DNA of 64,000 bases from Autumnicola sp041679265 (lineage in GTDB: Bacteria > Bacteroidota > Bacteroidia > Flavobacteriales > Flavobacteriaceae), in the NCBI RefSeq assembly GCF_041679265.1, contig NZ_JBGFSM010000009.1:1-64000 (forward strand). The letters are read 5' to 3'. This document shows, one piece after another, positions 24,604-33,527 of the stretch (position 1 is its first letter; each line of letters begins with the position of its first letter). Position numbers and translations under genes: made by a program. Below the pieces are notes generated by a model. That model worked only from the letters and a program-made list of their open reading frames with translations. It was not told the origin of the DNA and did no database searches.

Positions 24604-24628
24604 CCGCCCCATTTTTGAAATGAGACGG
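24604..24628 (-). terminator. Terminator of the M13 peptidase gene
   Basis: An 11-bp stem (24604-24614 with 24618-24628) with two G-U pairs on the minus strand, followed there by seven T residues. The 3' half AAATGAGACGG (plus strand) is identical to the hairpin at 46-71. Confidence 0.85.
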
Positions 24629-24649
24629 TTTAGGAATGCTTCAACTGTA

Positions 24650-26716
24650 TTACCAGATCTTCACCCGGTCTTCAGGTTTAAGGTACATTTTATCTCCTTC
24701 AGAAATATTAAAAGCTTCATAAAAAGCATCAATATTTTGAAGAGGCACATAAGCACGGTACATGCCCGGAGAGTGAGGATCTGTTTTAATCCTGTTTTTC
24801 AGTGCTTCGTCCCTCATTTTGGTACGCCAAACGGTGGCCCATGAAAGGAAGAAACGTTGTTCTGGAGTATAACCGTCTATTTTTCCGGGATCCCCATGTT
24901 CTTTTAAATGAATTTGAAGCCCATCGTAAGCGGCATTAACCCCTCCTAAATCTCCAATGTTTTCACCTAAGGTAAATTTACCATTAATGTAAACGCTGTC
25001 CAGCACTTCAATGTTGCTGTACTGGTCTGCCAGGGCACCTCCAAGATCTTCAAATTGTTCTAAATCTTCATCTGTCCACCAGTTGTTCAGGTTTCCTTCA
25101 GCGTCAAAACGTGCGCCACTATCATCAAAACCGTGGGAGATTTCATGGCCGATTACGGCACCAATTCCGCCGTAATTTACCGCAGCATCGGCTTTATAAT
25201 CATAGAACGGCGGTTGCAATATAGCAGCCGGGAACACAATTTCGTTAAAACTTGGGTTGTAATAAGCATTAACGGTTTGAGGAGGCATGTACCATTCAGA
25301 TTTATCTACAGGTTCTCCAAGATCGGCCATATTTTCTGCAACTCCCCATTTTTGCGCATTCATCATGTTTTCAAAATAGGAACCACCTTCTTCAGGAGAT
25401 TTTACCACCATTCCTTCATAATCTTCCCATTTGTCAGGATAACCAACTTTTACATTGAAACTGCTCAATTTTTCAAGCGCTTTTTTCTTGGTATCTTCGC
25501 TCATCCAGGGTAATTGCTGTATCCTGTTTTCATAAGCTTTAATGATGTTTCCAATCATTTCCTGGGCTTTTTCTTTAGCTTCAGGCGGGAAATTTTCATC
25601 AACATACAATTTACCCAAAGCCTGGCCTACTGTGCCATTTACCGTGGCAAGTGCGCGTTCGTTTCTTGGGCGCTGTTCCTGTGCTCCCTGTAAAGTTTTG
25701 TCGTAAAACTCCCAGTTTTCACGTTCCAGGTCTGTGCTTAGAAACGGAGCGGCATCATTAAACATATTCCATTTTAAATAAGCTTTCCAGTCTTCAACAG
25801 AATTTTGAGCAAGAACATTTTGAAGCGCTTCCATGTATTGTGGCTGGGTCACTACTATAGTATCCAAATCTTTGGCGCCAATGCCTTCAAAATACCTGTT
25901 CCACTCCATAGCGGGAACTGTTTTCTGAAGCTCATTAACCGTCATTGGGTTGTAGGTTTTTCTGGCATCACGCCTTTCTACCTTGTCCATTTGCGGTTTG
26001 GCCAGGCTGGTTTCAAAAGCAAGAATGGTTTCTGCTTCCTGTGCCGCCTCTTCTTGAGAATAATCAAGGTACTGGAGCATTTTGGTAATGTATTCCTTAT
26101 ACTTTTCCCTTTTCTCTTTAGAATCGGCATCATCGCCTACATAATAATCCCTGTCTGGCAAGCCTAAACCTGAAGGGTTAAGATAAGCCACATTCATATT
26201 ACTGTCTTTACGGTCTGCCCTTACTCTAAAAGAGAAAAAGCCGGCACTTCCGTAATCGCTCATCTCTACCAGGAAATTCTGGAGATCTTCTTTCGACTGA
26301 ATAGAATCAATTTTGGCAAGATATGGCTTTATGGGAGCGATACCCATTTTATTCCTGGAAACGGTATCCATGATGCTTTTGTAAAGCGCCACGGCCTTGG
26401 CCTGGTCTTCGGCTAAATTGGCATCAGGATTGGAAGCAGATTCTTCCAGGATCTTTAATGCATCATTATCGGTTTCCTGGCGCAGCTCCATAAAACTTCC
26501 CCAGGTAGTCCTGTCACTTGGGATTTCTGTGGAATCCAGCCATTTTCCATTTACATATCTGAAGAAATTGTCTTTAGGGCTGCTTGTGGTATCCATATAA
26601 GCCAGATTGATCCCGTGGATTTCTTCTTCTTTGGTCGATTTATCTTCATCCTGGCAGCCGGTCAAAAGTGCTGAACCCAGGGCAGAAAATAAAAGGACAT
26701 TTTTAAGTGTTTTCAT
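24650..26716 (-). CDS. M13 family (neprilysin/PepO-like) zinc endopeptidase, lipoprotein
   Basis: A 688-residue lipoprotein: MKTLKNVLLFSALGSALLTGC gives a lipobox with Cys21. The M13 N-terminal lid domain is followed by the catalytic core with zinc motif HEISH (in VIGHEISHGFDD), the downstream Glu in ENIGDLGG, the substrate-binding NAYY segment, and C-terminal CxxW-like end KIW. It degrades oligopeptides outside the cytoplasm. An in-frame ATG at 26800 would add 28 residues and bury the lipoprotein signal, so 26716 is preferred. Confidence 0.93.
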   Translation of the reverse strand: MKTLKNVLLFSALGSALLTGCQDEDKSTKEEEIHGINLAYMDTTSSPKDNFFRYVNGKWLDSTEIPSDRTTWGSFMELRQETDNDALKILEESASNPDANLAEDQAKAVALYKSIMDTVSRNKMGIAPIKPYLAKIDSIQSKEDLQNFLVEMSDYGSAGFFSFRVRADRKDSNMNVAYLNPSGLGLPDRDYYVGDDADSKEKREKYKEYITKMLQYLDYSQEEAAQEAETILAFETSLAKPQMDKVERRDARKTYNPMTVNELQKTVPAMEWNRYFEGIGAKDLDTIVVTQPQYMEALQNVLAQNSVEDWKAYLKWNMFNDAAPFLSTDLERENWEFYDKTLQGAQEQRPRNERALATVNGTVGQALGKLYVDENFPPEAKEKAQEMIGNIIKAYENRIQQLPWMSEDTKKKALEKLSSFNVKVGYPDKWEDYEGMVVKSPEEGGSYFENMMNAQKWGVAENMADLGEPVDKSEWYMPPQTVNAYYNPSFNEIVFPAAILQPPFYDYKADAAVNYGGIGAVIGHEISHGFDDSGARFDAEGNLNNWWTDEDLEQFEDLGGALADQYSNIEVLDSVYINGKFTLGENIGDLGGVNAAYDGLQIHLKEHGDPGKIDGYTPEQRFFLSWATVWRTKMRDEALKNRIKTDPHSPGMYRAYVPLQNIDAFYEAFNISEGDKMYLKPEDRVKIW

Positions 26717-26809
26717 GTTTGTATTTAAAATTATTGACGTGCTAAAGTAACAAAAACCAAAATATGGTTTAAAAAAATATTGCTGTTCATAATTGCGCAA
26801 AAAAGATGC

Positions 26810-27313
26810 CTAATTTCCTAGTTTTAAGCGGAGTCTGGTATCAAAACTTTTCTTGAGGCGGGTAACTTCCTCTACATTTTCGTTGGGAATGCTAATGGAA
26901 AGCACGTAATGTTTGATCTTCCATTCTCCATTGTTGTTTTCAAGAACCCCGGAGCCGCGGCAAATTCCCATTTGTGTGTCCAGGAGTTCATCAAACCAGG
27001 AATATTTTCCATTTTCTCCTAAGTAAATATTGCGTTCCAAAACTTTAAAATCCCAGGCTTTGCCTTTATCGAAGTAAGGTTTGGAAAATTTCCTGAACTC
27101 TTCATTTTGCCAGTTTTCGCTAGCATCTGTGCCAATAAACACAGCGTCTTTGGTCATCAAATTAAAATACGCATCAAAATTTGCGGTTGCGGCAGCTTTA
27201 TGCCACTGGTTAAGGGTGTGATTGATCTCCTTTTTAACTGAATTACCGGAAGACAGATCCTGGGCATTGCCGGTAATGCTTACTGCCAGGAATAGCAGAA
27301 AAAAATTTTTCAT
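26810..27313 (-). CDS. Secreted SnoaL/NTF2-like protein
   Basis: A 167-residue protein with signal peptide (about 1-17, ending GNAQ). The mature domain is a cone-shaped NTF2-like fold: LNQWHKAAATANFDAYFNLM, DAVFIGTDASENW, and a C-terminal EWKIKHYVLSISIP strand. This SnoaL-like type often acts as a ketosteroid-isomerase-like enzyme or binding module; the substrate is unknown. I start at 27313, giving a TAAAATG junction with the preceding lipoprotein gene; a start at 27331 would overlap it by 17 nt. Confidence 0.8.
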   Translation of the reverse strand: MKNFFLLFLAVSITGNAQDLSSGNSVKKEINHTLNQWHKAAATANFDAYFNLMTKDAVFIGTDASENWQNEEFRKFSKPYFDKGKAWDFKVLERNIYLGENGKYSWFDELLDTQMGICRGSGVLENNNGEWKIKHYVLSISIPNENVEEVTRLKKSFDTRLRLKLGN

Positions 27314-27314
27314 T

Positions 27315-27902
27315 TTATTGCTGATTTTCATTCTGGTTTTGCTGCTGAAGCTTTGCTATGGAATCGTTTTGTGCTTCCAGGTTCTCCTCTTCCATTACAT
27401 CCAGTTCCTTCTCAAAATCCTCAAGGCTTTTCAGGAAAATTTCATTTAGCTGAATCTTCAGGTTATTGAATTCCGTAGGAATTTCTTCCGAAATATCTTT
27501 TATTTCCTCAGGGTCCGGATCTCTTTTTGAAGCGGCAAACTGCAGCAGCCTGGATTTGGTGGTAAGAACATTAAGCCTTGCTTCAACGGCATTGGTACGC
27601 AAAGAATGTGGCAGGGAAGTTTGGAGGGAATGCATAATTTCTGCCAGGGGAGAAGCATTCTCCATTACGTCTCTTAAACTCGCGTCCTGGAATTTTTGAA
27701 TCTCATTCTGGGCGGTAATATATTCAATCCACTGGCCGGCGTATTCCCTTGCTTCCGGAACCAATTGTACCTGCTGGGTGGTAACGGCTATTTCCTTTCC
27801 AAAAGCGGTGGTATCTACTTCATCATCAGTAGCGGTCTCAGCATCTTTTTCTTTACAGGAAAATAAGATCAAGATTCCTAAAAAAAGCACGGTTTTTTTC
27901 AT
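27315..27902 (-). CDS. Helical lipoprotein of unknown function
   Basis: A 195-residue lipoprotein with lipobox LFSC (Cys16), an acidic linker, then almost entirely alpha-helical sequence with heptad-like spacing and a C-terminal Gln/Asn-rich tail (KLQQQNQNENQQ). I recognise no family. It is the first gene of a unit with the SnoaL-like gene, one nucleotide apart, suggesting related periplasmic roles. Confidence 0.7.
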   Translation of the reverse strand: MKKTVLFLGILILFSCKEKDAETATDDEVDTTAFGKEIAVTTQQVQLVPEAREYAGQWIEYITAQNEIQKFQDASLRDVMENASPLAEIMHSLQTSLPHSLRTNAVEARLNVLTTKSRLLQFAASKRDPDPEEIKDISEEIPTEFNNLKIQLNEIFLKSLEDFEKELDVMEEENLEAQNDSIAKLQQQNQNENQQ

Positions 27903-28058
27903 GTGGTTATTTTGCAGGGATGGAAGTTGTTTTTCTGCGATATAAATTTAGGTTAATTCCGCAGGAAATAAAACCTGTAAAAGAAGGATTTTATTGTGCT
28001 GCCTTTTCGAGATCAAATTGAAAGATGTTTAAAAATAAGATAGTTTTAAGGCTTTTCG

Positions 28059-28091
28059 TTGGAGAAAGCCTTGCGAAAATAGATATCTTTG
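28059..28091 (+). promoter_or_regulatory. Promoter of the threonine dehydrogenase gene
   Basis: TTG (28059-28061), a 22-nt spacer and a perfect TATCTTTG (28084-28091) fit the Bacteroidota consensus. The start codon follows 17 nt after the -7 box. Confidence 0.7.
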
Positions 28092-28107
28092 CGGAAAATT
28101 TAATACG

Positions 28108-29082
28108 ATGGCTGGAAAAATTCTCATTATTGGCGCAAGCGGACAGATAGGAACCGAGCTTTGCCTGAAGTTAAGGGAAATTCATGGTAATAAAAATGTG
28201 ATTGCAAGTGATATAAAAGAGGGGAATGAGGAGTTGATGCACTCCGGCCCTTTTGAAGTGGCCAATGCCATGGACGGCGAATTGATTGCCCGGCTGGTGG
28301 AGAAACATAATGTTGCTGAGGTTTATCTTATGGCTGCAATGTTAAGCGGTACTGCTGAAAAAGCGCCAATGAAAGCCTGGGCTTTGAATATGGATTCTCT
28401 TTTTAACGTTTTGAACCTTGCCCGTGATAAAAAGATTGAAAAAGTTTTCTGGCCTTCCAGTATCGCTGTTTTTGGGCCAAGTACCCCAAAGGAGCAAACG
28501 CCGCAGGCTACTGTAATGGAACCTACCACTGTTTACGGCATAAGCAAACAAACCGGGGAACGCTGGTGTGAATATTTTCACAGGATTTATGGTGTGGATG
28601 TGAGAAGTATTAGATACCCGGGGATTATAAGTTATAGAACTCTTCCAGGTGGCGGAACTACAGATTATGCCGTGGAAATTTTTCATGAAGCTGTAAGAAA
28701 GGGATCCTACACTTCTTTTTTAAGTGAAAATACCTCGCTGCCCATGATGTTTATGGAAGATGCTATTAAAGCCACTATAGATATTATGGCTGCTCCGGCT
28801 GAAAAGATAAAGGTGAGGTCTTCTTATAATCTTTCAGCGATGAGCTTTACTCCCAAAATTCTCGCGGAAGAAATAAAGAAGAAAATGCCGGATTTCAGTA
28901 TAGATTACAAGCCCGATTTTCGTCAGAAAATAGCCGATTCCTGGCCATCAAGCATAGATGATTCTCAAGCCAGAAAAGATTGGGGCTGGCAGCATAAATT
29001 CGGGTTAGAAAGCCTAACGAAAGAAATGCTTAAAGGCGTGGAAGCGCAGTTTCAAAAAACCAGTTCTGCCAATCCCGGGTAA
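28108..29082 (+). CDS. L-threonine 3-dehydrogenase, SDR (epimerase-like) type
   Basis: A 324-residue extended SDR: NAD-binding IIGASGQIGTEL (residues 6-17), active-site Ser in WPSSIAVFGPS, and Tyr-x-x-x-Lys in VYGISK. The segments YPGIISYRTLPGGGTTDYAVEIF and LPMMFMEDAI are typical of the UDP-glucose-epimerase-like threonine dehydrogenases described from Flavobacterium. It oxidises threonine to 2-amino-3-oxobutyrate in the cytoplasm. A well-placed promoter and a shared downstream terminator make it a single-gene unit. Confidence 0.92.
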   Translation: MAGKILIIGASGQIGTELCLKLREIHGNKNVIASDIKEGNEELMHSGPFEVANAMDGELIARLVEKHNVAEVYLMAAMLSGTAEKAPMKAWALNMDSLFNVLNLARDKKIEKVFWPSSIAVFGPSTPKEQTPQATVMEPTTVYGISKQTGERWCEYFHRIYGVDVRSIRYPGIISYRTLPGGGTTDYAVEIFHEAVRKGSYTSFLSENTSLPMMFMEDAIKATIDIMAAPAEKIKVRSSYNLSAMSFTPKILAEEIKKKMPDFSIDYKPDFRQKIADSWPSSIDDSQARKDWGWQHKFGLESLTKEMLKGVEAQFQKTSSANPG

Positions 29083-29110
29083 CTGGTAATATAAAATAAC
29101 AGGAATAAAA

Positions 29111-29133
29111 AAAGCCGCTTTAATAGCGGCTTT
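29111..29133. terminator. Bidirectional terminator
   Basis: AAAGCCGCT pairs with AGCGGCTTT (5-nt loop) between the convergent threonine dehydrogenase and cold-shock genes. The T-run is best on the minus strand. Confidence 0.8.
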
Positions 29134-29155
29134 GAAGATAAAATAGAAACTTATA

Positions 29156-29350
29156 TTATTCTATAACGCGCACTTGGCTAGCGTTTACTCCTTTTCTTCC
29201 TTCAACTTCAACATACTCTACTTTGTCACCCTCGTTTAGGGTTTCGCCGTCAAGTCCTGTAATGTGAACAAAGATGTCTCTTCCGGTTTCGTCGTTGGTA
29301 ATGAATCCATAACCTTTAGACTCATTGAAAAATTTTACTGTACCTTCCAT
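29156..29350 (-). CDS. Cold-shock protein, CspA family
   Basis: A 64-residue OB-fold protein with RNP1 KGYGFIT and RNP2 DIFVHIT. It binds single-stranded RNA or DNA and acts as an RNA chaperone. The length is slightly shorter than E. coli CspA, as usual for Bacteroidota. A TAAGTTTG -7 box (29379-29386) gives a leader of about 23 nt, so it lacks the long cold-responsive 5' UTR of E. coli cspA. Confidence 0.95.
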   Translation of the reverse strand: MEGTVKFFNESKGYGFITNDETGRDIFVHITGLDGETLNEGDKVEYVEVEGRKGVNASQVRVIE

Positions 29351-29378
29351 TGTAAAAAAATAAATAATTATTAAAGTA

Positions 29379-29386
29379 CAAACTTA
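29379..29386 (-). promoter_or_regulatory. -7 box of the cold-shock gene
   Basis: TAAGTTTG on the minus strand, 28 nt before the start codon; the -33 TTG is not clear. Confidence 0.45.
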
Positions 29387-29452
29387 GCATAATATCTTTG
29401 ACATGGATGTACGATTTTAAAATTTATTTTAAAAATTCTCTGAATCAGGGTT

Positions 29453-29692
29453 TTAATCCTGCCCCTTTTCCTGCATCCTTCTAATATTCTTGTTGGAGAG
29501 GGTATAATCTTCAAGTCTTTTTCCTTTCCACCTCACATACAGGAAGATGGGCATAAGGATAAAGGCACTTGCCAGAACAGCAATTCCTATTAAACGGTCC
29601 CCTAAAAGAATATTGTCCTGTGTTCTAAAATAGAATCCTACTCCAATTGCAATCAAGATAGCAATACCCAAAACTTTCATTACAGTATTCAT
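29453..29692 (-). CDS. Small two-helix membrane protein
   Basis: A 79-residue protein with two transmembrane helices (about 4-22 and 33-54) and a basic C-terminal tail that would face the cytoplasm. I recognise no domain. It starts 3 nt after the stop of the ClC channel gene, so it is cotranscribed and perhaps translationally coupled; an accessory role for the channel is possible but unproven. Confidence 0.75.
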   Translation of the reverse strand: MNTVMKVLGIAILIAIGVGFYFRTQDNILLGDRLIGIAVLASAFILMPIFLYVRWKGKRLEDYTLSNKNIRRMQEKGQD

Positions 29693-29695
29693 ATT

Positions 29696-31486
29696 TTATA
29701 CGGTTGCTTCAATTAATTTTTTGCGGTAAGCGGTAAGTAATTTGGATTTGGAAATAAATCCCTGGTAAACTTCATCTTTTACCACCGGAAGGTTCCAGGC
29801 GTTACTATCCTGGAATTTACGCATAATTTCTTTCATTCTGTCATTACGGATGTCTATAATCTCCGGCGCCCTTTGCATGATCTCACTTACCTTTACCTCA
29901 TCATACAATTTCTGGTCAAACATAATTGGCCTTATATCATCCAACAGAATGATTCCCAATAACGTGCCATTCTCTTCTACTACGGGAAAAATGTTTCGGG
30001 AAGATTTTACCACCCCTTCTTTCAGCACCTCTCCTAAGGTCATTTGGGGATGCAATGAAATAAAGTTCTTTTCAATTAGGCGGTTAATGTTCATAAGGGT
30101 TAATACCATCTGGTCCTTATTATGGGTAAGCAATTCTCCCCTTGCTGCCAGTTCCATGGTATAAACGGAGTGTGGCTGGAACTGGGCAGTAATCATAAAA
30201 GAAATTGCAGCCGTAATCATTAATGGGATAAAAAGCTCATAGCCATGCGTGAGCTCTGCAATAAGGAAGATGGCGGTAAGCGGCGCGTGCAAGACTCCTG
30301 CCATTAACCCGGCCATTCCCACAAGCGTAAAATTACTCACTGAAATAGGGTTTTTCAGAATATTAAGATGATTAAGCACCAGGGCATAGCAATGGCCCAA
30401 AGCGCTTCCCATAAAAAGCACCGGTGCAAAAATACCTCCCACGCCGCCTGCGGCAAAAGTTAAGGAAGAAGCAATAATCTTAAAAACCACCAGGCCAAGG
30501 AGCAAAATAATGACCACCCAAAAATTCTCCAGATAAGCATTAAAGAAATTGGTGCCCAAAGCTTCCAGATAATTTTCCTGTAATAAATTGTTAATCACGC
30601 TGTAGCCCTCCCCGTATAGCGGCGGAATAAAATAGATGAGAATACCTAAACCTGCGCCACATATCAAAAGGCGCAAGAGGGGAGAATTAGTTTTTTCAAA
30701 AAGTTTATGAACACTAAAATAAACTTTTGAAAAGTAAATTGAAACCAATGAAGCCAGAATTCCCAGCAATACATAATAAGGAACTTCAGAAATAATAAAC
30801 TTGTCCTTGAGCTCAAATGGCAGAATAAGCTGGCTTCCGAAGAAAAAATATGAAGTTAAAATTGCTGAAACCGAGGCAAGCAGCAGTGGCAGCAGAGAAG
30901 AAAGCGTAAGGTCCAGGCTAAAAACTTCTATGGCAAAAATAATTGCCGCAATGGGAGCTTTAAAAATGGAAGACATTGCTCCTGCAGCGGCACAGCCTAT
31001 AAGCAGGGTTCGGGATGCCTGGTTAAGTAAAAACATCCTTGAAATGTTGGACCCCAAAGATGCTCCTGTGGCCACCGTAGGGCCTTCCAGCCCAACAGAT
31101 CCTCCAAAACCTACTGTTATAGGAGCAGTTATAAGAGAAGCGTACATCTGGAACCTGGTCATGATTCCCTTCTTCTGGGAAATGGCGTGCAGTGTGGTTG
31201 GAATCCCATGGCCAACATTTTTCCTGAAAATAAGGCGAACTATGGCCATAGTTAATGCCAGGCCAATCATTGGAAAAATAAAGTAAAAGGCGTCATGATA
31301 GTTCGCGATAAACTCTCCTTCCAGAAGTGTTTGAATAAAATGGGTAAGGTTCTTAATGGCCACGGCACCCAGGCCGGCAATAAAACCTATTATGGCACTT
31401 AGCAGCATTAAAAACTGCTGGTGGGTGAGATGCTTTGTTTTCCAGTCCAGGAACCTGTGCAATAAAGACTTACTGAATTTTGACAC
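29696..31486 (-). CDS. ClC chloride channel/transporter with two CBS domains
   Basis: A 596-residue membrane protein: ClC core (about 1-445, some 10-12 helices) and a CBS pair (about 470-590). The gating glutamate is present in GLEGPTV. By alignment to E. coli ClC-ec1, the internal proton glutamate (Glu203, FIIEEM) is Val here (FAIEVF). This suggests altered proton coupling, possibly a passive or fluoride/chloride-type conductance. The C-terminal CBS pair would sense nucleotides on the cytoplasmic side. Confidence 0.93.
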   Translation of the reverse strand: MSKFSKSLLHRFLDWKTKHLTHQQFLMLLSAIIGFIAGLGAVAIKNLTHFIQTLLEGEFIANYHDAFYFIFPMIGLALTMAIVRLIFRKNVGHGIPTTLHAISQKKGIMTRFQMYASLITAPITVGFGGSVGLEGPTVATGASLGSNISRMFLLNQASRTLLIGCAAAGAMSSIFKAPIAAIIFAIEVFSLDLTLSSLLPLLLASVSAILTSYFFFGSQLILPFELKDKFIISEVPYYVLLGILASLVSIYFSKVYFSVHKLFEKTNSPLLRLLICGAGLGILIYFIPPLYGEGYSVINNLLQENYLEALGTNFFNAYLENFWVVIILLLGLVVFKIIASSLTFAAGGVGGIFAPVLFMGSALGHCYALVLNHLNILKNPISVSNFTLVGMAGLMAGVLHAPLTAIFLIAELTHGYELFIPLMITAAISFMITAQFQPHSVYTMELAARGELLTHNKDQMVLTLMNINRLIEKNFISLHPQMTLGEVLKEGVVKSSRNIFPVVEENGTLLGIILLDDIRPIMFDQKLYDEVKVSEIMQRAPEIIDIRNDRMKEIMRKFQDSNAWNLPVVKDEVYQGFISKSKLLTAYRKKLIEATV

Positions 31487-31516
31487 TCAAAAGATATTTA
31501 AATTACTGAAGCTAAA

Positions 31517-31540
31517 AAATCCCGCCTCATGGCAGGATTT
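31517..31540 (-). terminator. Terminator of aspS
   Basis: A 10-bp stem (AAATCCYGCC type with GGCRGGATTT, 4-nt loop), fully paired with one G-U on the minus strand and followed by a T-run, lies just downstream of the aspS stop. Confidence 0.8.
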
Positions 31541-31547
31541 GAAAATA

Positions 31548-33296
31548 TTATATTTTAACCTGAAGATGCAGCTCTTTTAGTTGTTCTTCATCTAGTCTTG
31601 CAGGGGCATCTATCATTACATCGCGGCCTGCATTATTTTTGGGGAATGCAATATAATCCCGAATGGTTTCCTGTCCTCCCAGGATTGCCACAAGGCGATC
31701 AAAGCCAAAAGCAATTCCCCCGTGGGGTGGAGCTCCGTACTGGAAGGCATCCATAAGAAAGCCAAACTGTTCTTTAGCCTCTTCTTCAGAAAAGCCTAAA
31801 TAGTGGAACATCCTGGACTGGGTTTTTTTATCGTGTATCCTAATGGAACCACCGCCAATTTCATTTCCGTTTAGTACAAGGTCGTAAGCATTAGCCCTTA
31901 CGTCCCCGGGACTGGTTTCCAGTAACGGGATGTCTTCCTTTTTAGGTGAAGTGAATGGATGGTGCATGGCATGATAACGCCCGGTTTCTTCATCCCATTC
32001 CAAAAGTGGGAAATCCAGCACCCATAGCGGGGCAAATTCATCTGGCTTTCTAAGGCCAAGTTCATTGCCCAAAAACATCCTTAATGCGCTTAGTTGGGTT
32101 CTTGTTTTGGTGGTTTCACCTGCCATAACTAAAATAAGGTCACCGGGATTGGCTCCTGTTTTCTCTGCCCATGCCTTTAGGTCTTCTTCAGCATAAAATT
32201 TATCTACTGAAGATTTAAAGCTGCCGTCTTCATTATATTTTGCCCAAACCAGGCCATTAGCGCCAATTTGAGGTCGCTTAACCCAGGCAATGAGATTGTC
32301 TATTTCTTTCCTGGTATAAGAAGCAGCGCCTGGAACGGCAATTCCCACCACGAGTTCCTGCTGATCGAAAACGTTGAATCCTTTATCCTTCGCAACTTCG
32401 TTTAAATTGGCAAATTCCATCCCAAACCTAATGTCTGGTTTGTCATTACCGTACTTTTCCATGGCTTCAGCATAAGTCATCCTTGGAAAATCCTCAATTT
32501 CAATTCCGTTTACTTCTTTAAGGAGATGGCGGGTAAGACCTTCAAAGGTGTTCAGGATGTCTTCCTGTTCCACAAAAGCCATTTCGCAGTCAATCTGGGT
32601 AAATTCCGGCTGGCGGTCGGCACGCAAATCTTCGTCCCTGAAGCATTTCACAATCTGGAAATATTTGTCCATTCCGCCTACCATAAGCAACTGCTTGAAA
32701 GTTTGGGGGGATTGTGGCAAGGCGTAAAACTGCCCTTCATTCATCCTGCTGGGTACTACAAAATCACGGGCACCCTCAGGAGTGGATTTTATAAGATAAG
32801 GGGTTTCCACTTCAATAAAACCGGCGCCGGAAAGATAGTTTCTTACCTGCATGCCAACTTTATGCCTGAAAACGAGCTTGTTTTTAACCGGATTCCTGCG
32901 GATGTCCAGGTAGCGGTATTTCATTCTTAAATCTTCCCCTCCGTCTGTCTCTTCTTCAATAGTAAAAGGCGGGGTAAGGGAAGTGTTTAGAATAGTTAAT
33001 TCTGAAACCATAACCTCAACATGGCCGGTGGGCATATTTGGGTTTTTCGACTCCCTTTCTATAACCTCTCCTTTTACCTGGATAACAAATTCCCGGCCTA
33101 ATTTTTCGGCTTTCTGCATCAGGTCTTTAGAGGAACGTTCTTCGTCAAACATTAGCTGGGTAATCCCGTAGCGATCCCTGAGATCTACCCAAATCATAAA
33201 GCCCTTATTCCTAATTTTCTGAACCCAACCGGAGAGTTGCACTTGCTCCGCCGTATTTGCCATATTCAGTTCCCCGCAGGTATGACTTCTGTACAT
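31548..33296 (-). CDS. aspS: Aspartyl-tRNA synthetase
   Basis: A 582-residue class IIb synthetase of bacterial type. N-terminal OB anticodon-binding domain (YRSHTCGELN start, SGWVQKIRNKG), catalytic motif 2 CFRDEDLRADRQPEFTQID, a GAD insertion domain (about 290-400), and motif 3 GIAFGFDRLV. It charges tRNA-Asp in the cytoplasm. The first residues MYRSHTCGELN match family starts, supporting 33296. A TACTTTTG box (33322-33329) precedes it. Confidence 0.98.
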   Translation of the reverse strand: MYRSHTCGELNMANTAEQVQLSGWVQKIRNKGFMIWVDLRDRYGITQLMFDEERSSKDLMQKAEKLGREFVIQVKGEVIERESKNPNMPTGHVEVMVSELTILNTSLTPPFTIEEETDGGEDLRMKYRYLDIRRNPVKNKLVFRHKVGMQVRNYLSGAGFIEVETPYLIKSTPEGARDFVVPSRMNEGQFYALPQSPQTFKQLLMVGGMDKYFQIVKCFRDEDLRADRQPEFTQIDCEMAFVEQEDILNTFEGLTRHLLKEVNGIEIEDFPRMTYAEAMEKYGNDKPDIRFGMEFANLNEVAKDKGFNVFDQQELVVGIAVPGAASYTRKEIDNLIAWVKRPQIGANGLVWAKYNEDGSFKSSVDKFYAEEDLKAWAEKTGANPGDLILVMAGETTKTRTQLSALRMFLGNELGLRKPDEFAPLWVLDFPLLEWDEETGRYHAMHHPFTSPKKEDIPLLETSPGDVRANAYDLVLNGNEIGGGSIRIHDKKTQSRMFHYLGFSEEEAKEQFGFLMDAFQYGAPPHGGIAFGFDRLVAILGGQETIRDYIAFPKNNAGRDVMIDAPARLDEEQLKELHLQVKI

Positions 33297-33321
33297 ATCT
33301 TCCTAAGATTTAAAAGTGGGG

Positions 33322-33329
33322 CAAAAGTA
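33322..33329 (-). promoter_or_regulatory. -7 box of aspS
   Basis: TACTTTTG on the minus strand, 26 nt before the aspS ATG; no clear TTG at the right distance. Confidence 0.45.
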
Positions 33330-33373
33330 ATAAGTTCTTAGGGTTTTAGATAATATATGCTGTATAAAAAAAC

Positions 33374-33389
33374 AGGTTTATAGAAACCT
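33374..33389 (-). terminator. Orphan terminator-like hairpin
   Basis: AGGTTT pairs with AAACCT around a 4-nt loop, followed on the minus strand by G and seven T residues. It lies between aspS and the divergent MORN gene, where no known gene needs a terminator. Confidence 0.35.
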
Positions 33390-33469
33390 ATTTTAAATAA
33401 AAAAACATACTTACATGTTTAGTAATCAGTTAACTAATATTTCAATGTTAATTTAATGTTACGTAATTA

Positions 33470-33500
33470 TTGCTTTATTGTAAATAATTAAATATATTTG
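33470..33500 (+). promoter_or_regulatory. Promoter of the MORN-repeat gene
   Basis: TTG (33470-33472), 20-nt spacer and TATATTTG (33493-33500), an excellent match to the consensus, 28 nt before the ATG. Confidence 0.7.
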
Positions 33501-33527
33501 TAAAGCAAACATTAAAAGATACAGGAG

